From JAXFQS01 sp034178815 (GTDB lineage Bacteria > Verrucomicrobiota > Kiritimatiellia > RFP12 > DVOR01), in the NCBI GenBank assembly GCA_034178815.1, contig JAXFQS010000041.1, forward strand, positions 1 through 21,535: 21,535 nt of DNA, in the 5' to 3' direction. The notes beneath the pieces were generated by a model that was given only the letters and a program-made list of their open reading frames with translations, was not told where the DNA came from and searched no databases. The translations under genes and the position numbers were made by a program. Shown piece by piece: positions 1 through 5,810 of the stretch. Position 1 is the stretch's first letter, and every line of letters begins with the position of its first letter.

Positions 1-240
1 GGGTACATTGCTCCAGGCTACGCGGGCGACTGCCTATTGCGGGAAAAGAAACGCCACCACCTGGCCGCAAATTTCAACCCCGAATCCAATCTGCTCTATT
101 CCTCCAAGCGCAACGCTCTCGATGCCGCAGGCTGCGCAGGACGCACGATTACGCGCCGGCGAAAGGTTGCCGGCGAGGAAAAGATCGTCCGCGACACGCG
201 CCGGGCGACGCACAACCTAATGGAAAAATCTTCAATCTGA
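1..240 (+). CDS. Possible 3' end of an upstream gene, product unknown (partial)
   Basis: The frame starting at base 1 is open from the left edge to a TGA at 238-240, giving about 79 residues. Codons mostly end in C or G, as in the real genes here, which argues for coding. The tail is very basic (many Arg and Lys). No family is recognisable. The AGGAG ribosome binding site of the next gene starts directly after the stop, as in a compact operon. A 7-bp hairpin (154-160 with 169-175) and a repeat-like CGAAAGGTTGCC at 160-171 lie in its last third, so the C-terminus may have been remodelled by the local repeat. It could also be non-coding leader DNA that happens to be open. Confidence 0.4.
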   Translation, partial: GYIAPGYAGDCLLREKKRHHLAANFNPESNLLYSSKRNALDAAGCAGRTITRRRKVAGEEKIVRDTRRATHNLMEKSSI

Positions 241-253
241 AGGAGACCGTTCG

Positions 254-862
254 ATGCAAACCTGCCGTTTCGGCGAATGGAACACCATCGCCAACTTCCA
301 TCCCATGAGTTCGGACCATCGCCCCGAAACCCGATTCATCGTCACTAGGGACGATCGAGGAATCCTCATCTGCTTCACAGTTGCAGACCGCTATGTGCGG
401 GCGGTGGCGCAGGGTAGGCCAAAAGTGGACGCCTACCTGGACAGCTGTGTGGAGTTTTTCTTCAAACCGCGCGGGGAGCGGACATATGTCAACATCGAGA
501 TGACCATAGCAGGCGCGGCGCACATTTCGCATGTGAGAGACTGGCGGAGATTGCCGAAAGGTGGTCTGGCGGATGCGGTGTTCGTGGAGAGTTCGGATAT
601 TGTGATTGAGACGGATCACAAGGGGCCGATCGACCCGGAGATTGCCGAGCCGGTGAACTGGCGGGCGTCTGCGTTCGTGCCGTACGAGTTTATGCGGCGG
701 GTGTGGGGCGATGGGTGCAACATGGGGGAATTCCTCTGCAATTTCTATAAGTGTGCAGACAATTCTTCGCATCCGCACTGGGGTAGCTGGGCTCCGATTG
801 GTGAGAAGTTGAACTTCCACAGACCTGAATGTTTCGGCCTTTTGAGCGGTGGGCAGCCGTGA
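254..862 (+). CDS. CBM9-like carbohydrate-binding domain protein
   Basis: A 202-residue protein that is almost entirely one carbohydrate-binding family 9-like beta-sandwich. The hallmark is DSCVEFFF near residues 61-68, preceded by the ICFTVADRYVRA strand; the same module with DDCVELFF occurs in the hydrolase at 17252-19864. Such domains normally bind sugar chain ends and sit on secreted enzymes. Here there is no signal peptide and no catalytic domain, so the protein should be cytoplasmic and its ligand is unknown. The start is set by AGGAG at 241-245, eight bases before the ATG. Its stop overlaps the GTG start of tlyA, so the two are probably co-translated. An inverted repeat at 413-437 lies inside the gene just before the conserved motif. 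Confidence 0.85.
   Translation: MQTCRFGEWNTIANFHPMSSDHRPETRFIVTRDDRGILICFTVADRYVRAVAQGRPKVDAYLDSCVEFFFKPRGERTYVNIEMTIAGAAHISHVRDWRRLPKGGLADAVFVESSDIVIETDHKGPIDPEIAEPVNWRASAFVPYEFMRRVWGDGCNMGEFLCNFYKCADNSSHPHWGSWAPIGEKLNFHRPECFGLLSGGQP
413..437. repeat. Inverted repeat with the local repeat core, inside a coding region
   Basis: GGTAGGC (413-419) and GCCTACC (431-437) are perfectly complementary around an 11-base spacer. The arms match those of the intergenic hairpins at 1639-1671 and 14487-14521. It encodes part of RPKVDAYL just ahead of the CBM9 motif. It may be a copy of the dispersed family tolerated in frame, or a coincidence. Confidence 0.5.
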
Positions 863-1608
863 AGGAGAGGCTTGACGCGCTGCTGGTTTCGCGGGGGTTG
901 GCGGAGAGCCGTGAAGTGGCGCAGCGGCTGATTTTGGCGGGCGAGGTTCGGGTAGAGGGGCAGCCTGCGACGAAGGCGGGGCATCGGTTCGAGGCGGACG
1001 CGGGGATTGAGGTTTTGCGCCGTCCGAGGTTCGTTTCGCGGGGGGGAGAGAAACTCGAGGGAGCGTTCAGGGCTTTCAATCTTTCGGTCGAGGGGTTGGT
1101 TGCGCTGGATGTGGGGGCGTCTACGGGCGGGTTCACGGATTGCTTGCTGCAGCACGGGGCGAAGCAGGTTTACGCGGTGGATGTGGGGCGCAACCAGTTG
1201 CATTGGAAGATGCGGAGCGACCCTCGGGTGTGGTCGCGGGAGTCGTTCAACGCGCGGTATCTGCGGGTGGAGGATCTGCCTGGGACGCCGGAGTTTGGGG
1301 TGACGGATGTGTCGTTCATCTCGCTCAAGTTGATTCTGCCGCCGATGGTTCGGGTGCTCAAGCCTGGGGCGCAGTTGGTCTCGCTGATCAAGCCGCAGTT
1401 CGAGGCGGGGCGGGAGTTTGTGCCGGGCGGGGTGGTGCGCGATCCGGAGGTGCACAAGCGGGTTGTCGAGGAGATTCTGGCGTTCGGGACGGGGGAACTG
1501 GGGCTCGCGTCGCTGGGGGTGGAGGTTTCGCCGCTCAAGGGGCCGGAGGGGAATATCGAGTTTCTCGCTTGGTGGCGAACTCCGGAACGGAAGGCACCAG
1601 CGGAGTGA
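859..1608 (+). CDS. tlyA: TlyA-family rRNA (cytidine-2'-O)-methyltransferase
   Basis: Predicted SAM-dependent 2'-O-methyltransferase of the TlyA/FtsJ family, which methylates cytidines of 16S and/or 23S rRNA. Residues 2-60 form an S4 RNA-binding domain (KERLDALLVSRGL onward), followed by an FtsJ-like Rossmann domain with the SAM motif ALDVGASTGGFTD (82-94). The family K-D-K-E catalytic set is visible as K65 (RGGEKL), D150 (VTDVSF), K178 (LIKPQF) and E234 (GNIEFL). The 249-residue length is normal. I chose the GTG at 859 rather than the ATG at 829: TlyA proteins begin at the KERLD segment, and GTG overlaps the upstream TGA as GTGA, which points to translational coupling. The gene converges on the hydrolase ending at 1694, with a strong hairpin between them. 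Whether it also has hemolysin activity, as the old name suggests, cannot be judged. Confidence 0.93.
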   Translation: MKERLDALLVSRGLAESREVAQRLILAGEVRVEGQPATKAGHRFEADAGIEVLRRPRFVSRGGEKLEGAFRAFNLSVEGLVALDVGASTGGFTDCLLQHGAKQVYAVDVGRNQLHWKMRSDPRVWSRESFNARYLRVEDLPGTPEFGVTDVSFISLKLILPPMVRVLKPGAQLVSLIKPQFEAGREFVPGGVVRDPEVHKRVVEEILAFGTGELGLASLGVEVSPLKGPEGNIEFLAWWRTPERKAPAE

Positions 1609-1636
1609 CGCGTTTCCTGCCTATGACTCACGCGGC

Positions 1637-1672
1637 GGGGTAGGCACCTTCCGGGGCGATTGGTGCCTACCT
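1637..1672. repeat. Long-stem hairpin of the AAGGT/ACCTT repeat family between convergent genes
   Basis: GGTAGGCACC (1639-1648) and GGTGCCTACC (1662-1671) form a perfect 10-bp stem around a 13-base loop containing GGGGCGATT (1653-1661). The left side reads GGGGTAGGCACCTT, matching the dispersed repeat. It lies midway between the stop codons of tlyA and the minus-strand hydrolase, so it could act as a bidirectional terminator, although no T-tract follows. Confidence 0.75.
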
Positions 1673-1693
1673 GACGGCCCCGAAGATGCGTAC

Positions 1694-4003
1694 CTATTTG
1701 GCGACCACTTCGTAGAGCATCGTGGCGCAGGAGGGGTTCAGATCGGTTCCGAGCGTCAGGCAGAGCCGCCCCCCGCGCCAGGCGGCGGGGACTTCCGACA
1801 AACGCCGCCCCGCGGTGTCGAGACGGTAGACCGTCCACCCCCCGGGAGCCACCCCGAGGGAGACCTCCGCGCGACCCTTCCGGACTAGGTAGGGCAGACC
1901 GCCCCAGTCCTCCAAGACCTTCAAATCCGCCGCCCGGTAGCGCATGCGGCTGTTCTGCAGATCCGTCAGATGCGTCACCAGCAGACGGCGCGAACGGGCA
2001 ATCGGCAACCCATCGAGCGACGAGACCCATACCGTCCCCGGCGAGTCCAACTCGGCCACCAGCCCCTCCGCCCGAATCGTTCCCCGCTCGGCAAAACCGC
2101 CACATGTCCGAGGCGTCACAATAGTGAAACTTCCGCCCACATTGTCCAACCAAATATGACCGTCCCCGGCCACCTCCGGACGCCGCTCGCACCCCAGCCA
2201 TCGACGGCAAATCGCCTCGCTCTTCACCTCGTACGCCTCAGGAAAACCAATCGACCAGGTCACACCCTCAGGCGCCTTCCCGCCCACCACAGTCCCCAAC
2301 TGGGCATACCAGCCAAGCCACCTCCAAGGCGCGGAACTCATCCGCTGCTTCCCGTCCGGCACCCTCAGACACGCCTCCTCCAACACCACCACGCAACGCC
2401 GCCCCAACACCGGCAGATCCCCACGAAGATAGAGGCAAATAGAAGCCCTCTCGGCCGCCAGCGAAAGCGGATCGTCCGCCATATTGAAGTAACCCATCGG
2501 ACGGCTTCCCGGACACCGAATCGACTCGATCCCGTGCGCCCAGGCAAACCGCCACAACCCATCCCAGCCCTGCAAAGCTGCCGCCGCCCCCGACACAATC
2601 CCGCCCACCCCGCGGAACCTTCCAGGCCCAGAATAGTTGTACTCAGTAATGGTGAAAGGACGATCCAGCAAACGCTTGAGCACCACATCCGGGAAGCCAC
2701 AAGCCTCCCCCAAAAGCGGATTCGAATTGGAACATTCCGAAGGCAGCCGCCACGGTTTTCCAAGGAACCTCGGGTGGTCGACATAGAAATGATCGTCCAC
2801 ATAATCAAGCACCTCCGAGCGCACCTGCTGGTAAACGACCGGGTTCCACCACGAGCTCAAATTGGTGATGGGGATAGGCGTCTTGATCTCCTCTCTAAGG
2901 AACCGCTTCATGTCTTTGGCGAACTCCACCTCCCGTTCGCGAAGGAACTGTGTGAAGGCGGGGGTATGCACGCCAGGGGCCCAAGCGTTCTCTGGAATCG
3001 AGTCGGGGACTTGGCTGTAATGTTTCGGCTGGGTGCGTTTTTTTTCGGCCAGCCAAGCCTTCCAAGCGGTCTCGCAGCCGGGCATCTTGGCGAGGGGTTT
3101 GCCCCCGTGATTCATCAGGTTTCCTTCGTTGATTAGGGCCAGGCAGGCGAGGCCCGGTTCGTCGGCCCAGCGCCTTCCGGTGAAGGGGTTGACATGGCAG
3201 AGAAGGGCCTTGGAGAAGGCCTTGAGGTTCGCTCTTGCCTTGGGGAGGAAGACGGCGGCGAGTTTATACTCGTCCTGCGAAAGGTTCCCGGGGCGGGCGA
3301 TTCCGACTTCGTTCCAAGGGACGCGGCGGGAGACAAAGAGATCGGTCGTAACATACAGTCCCTGCTCGATGCAGGATGCCACCAAACCATCGAGTTTCCT
3401 GAGCATCTCCGGATTGGGTTTGGTGGAATCCCCGCTCTCCTGAACCAACCCGCCGTCGTGGTGGTGGATGCGCACGGCGTTGTACCCGATCCGAGCCAGG
3501 TTTGCGGCGAGTTTCCTGGCTTCATCGAGTTCGGGGTAATTGGCTCCGAAGCAGAGGTTGACGCCATAGAAGCGCACGGGCTCGCCCTTGCGATGCTCGA
3601 ACTCGAAGTGCGCCCCGCGGCAGACAACGCGCCCGTGCTTCCCCGCCGGGGCCTCGGTCGGGCGCATCGCAGAGAAGTCCAGCGCGCTGCCGGGGAGAAT
3701 CTCGGGCGTCGCCGTCAATGGAATCCACCCGCCCCCCGCTTCGAGGGTAACGCCCCGGGCGGGAGTCTGGTCTGCCGGAGGGGGATTCCCGGCGTCCTCC
3801 GCCATGGAAGGTTGCTTGGTTGCCAAAGGCAAGGTTGCAACCTTTGGGGACGGCTCCAACGCACCACCGCCCCCCGCAGGTACCTTCGAAAGGGTCGCCA
3901 AGGTACCAACCTTTTCGCCCTCCGATGCCCAGCAATCCCAGAGCGGGATGCCAAGCACCGACAGCAACGCACCGCACACAATCAGCCCGGCAATCGACTT
4001 CAT
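1694..4003 (-). CDS. Secreted clan GH-A glycoside hydrolase (GH5/cellulase-like)
   Basis: A 769-residue secreted protein. It has a signal peptide (about 1-27, hydrophobic GLIVCGALLSVLGIPLW), a low-complexity linker (28-85), a small N-terminal beta region (86-145), a (beta/alpha)8 barrel (about 146-500) and a C-terminal beta region. The barrel carries the clan GH-A pair: acid/base in LINEGN (N292-E293) and nucleophile in FTITEYNY (E454). RIGYNAVRIHHHD and DYVDDHFYVDH are typical neighbouring strands. It should hydrolyse a beta-linked glycan with retention; the substrate is not readable. The start is fixed by AAAGGAG five bases before the ATG at 4003; an upstream in-frame start at 4129 would bury the signal peptide. 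It begins 28 bases after the esterase gene, so the two form an operon. The linker is odd: repeat DNA (3806-3917) encodes most of it. Confidence 0.85.
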   Translation of the reverse strand: MKSIAGLIVCGALLSVLGIPLWDCWASEGEKVGTLATLSKVPAGGGGALEPSPKVATLPLATKQPSMAEDAGNPPPADQTPARGVTLEAGGGWIPLTATPEILPGSALDFSAMRPTEAPAGKHGRVVCRGAHFEFEHRKGEPVRFYGVNLCFGANYPELDEARKLAANLARIGYNAVRIHHHDGGLVQESGDSTKPNPEMLRKLDGLVASCIEQGLYVTTDLFVSRRVPWNEVGIARPGNLSQDEYKLAAVFLPKARANLKAFSKALLCHVNPFTGRRWADEPGLACLALINEGNLMNHGGKPLAKMPGCETAWKAWLAEKKRTQPKHYSQVPDSIPENAWAPGVHTPAFTQFLREREVEFAKDMKRFLREEIKTPIPITNLSSWWNPVVYQQVRSEVLDYVDDHFYVDHPRFLGKPWRLPSECSNSNPLLGEACGFPDVVLKRLLDRPFTITEYNYSGPGRFRGVGGIVSGAAAALQGWDGLWRFAWAHGIESIRCPGSRPMGYFNMADDPLSLAAERASICLYLRGDLPVLGRRCVVVLEEACLRVPDGKQRMSSAPWRWLGWYAQLGTVVGGKAPEGVTWSIGFPEAYEVKSEAICRRWLGCERRPEVAGDGHIWLDNVGGSFTIVTPRTCGGFAERGTIRAEGLVAELDSPGTVWVSSLDGLPIARSRRLLVTHLTDLQNSRMRYRAADLKVLEDWGGLPYLVRKGRAEVSLGVAPGGWTVYRLDTAGRRLSEVPAAWRGGRLCLTLGTDLNPSCATMLYEVVAK
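3806..3917. repeat. Cluster of AAGGT/ACCTT repeat units inside the hydrolase gene
   Basis: Several repeat units are packed into 112 bases: a perfect 14-base palindrome AAGGTTGCAACCTT (3831-3844), AGGTACCTT (3878-3886), and AAGGTACCAACCTT (3900-3913, which reads AAGGTTGGTACCTT on the other strand). A related GGAAGGTTGCTTGGTTGCC lies at 3806-3824. The cluster is translated within the hydrolase as KVGTL, KVPA and KVATL between the signal peptide and the first folded region. Confidence 0.75.
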
Positions 4004-4031
4004 ACCTTCTCCTTTGACACGAAACAACCGC

Positions 4032-5336
4032 TCACTCCGGCCAGTACGCCTCCAACGGACGCATACGCCCATCCCCGCACCGCACCGGCACAAGCCCCGG
4101 CGCCACACCACGCTCCACCCAAGCCTCAATCAAACGCTGCCGGTTCACAATCTCCTGCATTCCCTTGCTCCCCCCCGCCACATGCCCGCGCCCAATCAAT
4201 GCATACAGTCTCAGGCACGACCGAGCCCTATCCACCCCCATCGCCCCCACACACCGACCGAACCACTCCATAACCGCAGCCGCCGGCACCACAGCGTCTT
4301 CAAGCCCCACCCAGACCACCAACTTCCCGCCCCGATTGCAAAACCTCTCCAACCCCGTTCCACTCGCATCCAACTCCGGCGAACAAGCCTTGATCCACTC
4401 CCGAATCTCGCCCTCCCCCACCTCGTCCAGATTCCGGTGCTGCCCCACATACCATCTCAACAAAAACTGCAGACTCTCGAACTCCTCCTGAACCGCTCCC
4501 AACGGCAGACCGCAATGGATTCGAACCCCATCCAAGACCGGCCCCTCAAGCAACCTCCGAAGCCGTTCGGGCTTGTCCCCCTCCCCGAGAGACGGCAACA
4601 AACGGATGGCCTGCGCGAGCACCTCCTCGCCCCGTTCCTTCGTCCAGCGGGGATCTGCGAGCCACTTGCCGCGGCACCAGATCGGGTCATTCTTTCCGAG
4701 CGTTTCCTTGGCTACTCGGGCGAGCGTCTGAAGTTCGAACCGGGTGAAGACTGGGGCACCGTTGCGGCTCATTTCGCGGCGCGACCACCAGAAGTAGGTA
4801 TGCAGCGGGAGCCTGATATTCGCGGGCACACCGGCGAGGATGCCGTCAAAGTCTTGGGGATATCGGAGGGCTTCGTGGATGCCTTGTCCGCCGCCCGTCG
4901 ACTCTCCTTCGAAGTAGCAATAGCGGGGGTATCGTCCGAAGCGTTCTTTGACGAGTTCTTTCGCGGAGAGGAGAGCAAGGTGGGTTGCGCGGTGGCCGAA
5001 GTCGGTCAGGACTTCGGGGGGAAGGCGCTCGCAGGGGACGGAGGTTCCCATATCGGTATGGACGCCGATGCTACCTGCCCGCGCGGCGGTTTCGACGCGT
5101 CCCCAGTCCAGTCTCCCAGCCGCGCCGCCGTTGCCGTAGAACCAGAGTCTGCCGTTCCAGCGTTCCTTCCCAGGGATGGCGATGGCGACGCGGATGAGGG
5201 AGTTGGATGTCGGTCTGAGGGTGAGTTCGGCAAGGGCGATGCCGTCGCGTTCGATGCAGACTTTGCCGGCGGAAGGCTGGGCGCGAAGGGTTGCGGAGAG
5301 AGTCAGGAGCAGAACGATGAGGCGGAAGGTTTTCAC
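4032..5336 (-). CDS. Secreted tannase/feruloyl-esterase family protein
   Basis: A 434-residue member of the tannase/feruloyl esterase family (PF07519 type), alpha/beta hydrolases that cut ester bonds to aromatic acids on plant material. A signal peptide covers residues 1-19 (FRLIVLLLTLSATLRA). The nucleophile elbow is YFEGESTGGGQG (S146), followed by the family segment ALRYPQDFDGILAGVPA. The acid is probably D347 (WVGLEDAVVP) and the base H385 (IGRGHVAGG). In characterised members the catalytic Ser and His are flanked by disulfide-linked cysteines (CS-D-HC motif); here both are replaced, giving GES and GHV. The start is a GTG with no clear ribosome binding site, chosen because it puts the signal peptide at the N-terminus. 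It is the first gene of a two-gene operon with the GH-A hydrolase, suggesting removal of esters ahead of glycan cleavage. Confidence 0.85.
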   Translation of the reverse strand: MKTFRLIVLLLTLSATLRAQPSAGKVCIERDGIALAELTLRPTSNSLIRVAIAIPGKERWNGRLWFYGNGGAAGRLDWGRVETAARAGSIGVHTDMGTSVPCERLPPEVLTDFGHRATHLALLSAKELVKERFGRYPRYCYFEGESTGGGQGIHEALRYPQDFDGILAGVPANIRLPLHTYFWWSRREMSRNGAPVFTRFELQTLARVAKETLGKNDPIWCRGKWLADPRWTKERGEEVLAQAIRLLPSLGEGDKPERLRRLLEGPVLDGVRIHCGLPLGAVQEEFESLQFLLRWYVGQHRNLDEVGEGEIREWIKACSPELDASGTGLERFCNRGGKLVVWVGLEDAVVPAAAVMEWFGRCVGAMGVDRARSCLRLYALIGRGHVAGGSKGMQEIVNRQRLIEAWVERGVAPGLVPVRCGDGRMRPLEAYWPE

Positions 5337-5380
5337 GGGCGAAGGAAGTCAGAGTCGAGGTCGGATGGTCGGTTTGACAG

Positions 5381-5504
5381 GGTCGGAAAGGTGCCAGCGA
5401 ACCGGTGCGCTTCCTATGCGAGATTGGGGCGCGAAGGTGCCAAGGTGTCGCTGGCGGAGCAAGGCAGGTCTGCGACTATAAGGTTGGCACCAACCGTTCC
5501 GACC
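5381..5504. repeat. Nested inverted-repeat element with degenerate repeat cores
   Basis: The outer arms GGTCGGAA (5381-5388) and TTCCGACC (5497-5504) are perfectly complementary. Inside them GCCAGCGA (5393-5400) pairs with TCGCTGGC (5448-5455). Between and beside the arms lie repeat cores: AAGGTGCC at 5389-5396 and 5434-5441, and AAGGTTGGCACC at 5480-5491. It sits upstream of the esterase gene start and could fold into a large branched structure in RNA or DNA. Confidence 0.65.
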
Positions 5505-5664
5505 TGCGGAGGACGGCCAGACGGATTCGCCCGCGCCCGGTGGGATGGCTCCTTTTCGGCATTCGGCGCAATCAATTGCTTGTCAATTCTCTGCCAAGTT
5601 TCTCACAGAAAGGGGCGAATGTCAAGCGCAAGGCGCCAGGACGGAAAGGAATCTGCCGAACCGA

Positions 5665-5678
5665 AAGGTGCGCACCTT
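5665..5678. repeat. Perfect 14-base palindrome of the dispersed repeat family
   Basis: AAGGTGCGCACCTT is its own reverse complement and is flanked by CGA on the left and CGGGGG on the right. The CGAAAGGT left flank recurs at 160, 7974 and (minus strand) 17146. It could be a repeat core or a dimeric protein-binding site. Confidence 0.7.
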
Positions 5679-5810
5679 CGGGGGAAAGAGGTGTACAGCA
5701 ACGGGGCGGCAGCCCGCCCGTCAGATGACGGCTAGACCGAATGTGATTCCGTCACCTTCGAACCACGCGGCGGGGGCGAGGAAAGCGGCGCAAAAGGTCG
5801 CAGGGGCGCG

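Larger units (their letters stand above)
5337..5810. other. Intergenic region rich in repeats, upstream of the esterase operon
   Basis: This 474-base gap holds no convincing gene. It contains two repeat loci (5381-5504 and 5665-5678) and an imperfect GC-rich hairpin near 5701-5721, downstream of the GH97 stop. Two perfect TTGACA hexamers lie on the minus strand (5581-5586 and 5620-5625), 39 bases apart, but neither has a good -10 box at 16-18 bases. The promoter of the esterase operon should be here, yet I cannot place it firmly. Confidence 0.6.

Noticed and set aside
1970..3136. 388-codon plus-strand frame opposite the GH-A hydrolase
   Set aside because: Arg/Pro/His-rich composition typical of antisense frames, while the minus strand encodes a recognisable hydrolase.
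5581..5625. Two minus-strand TTGACA boxes as promoters of the esterase operon
   Set aside because: Neither has a credible -10 hexamer at 16-18 bases, so I left them as a note and not as promoter features.
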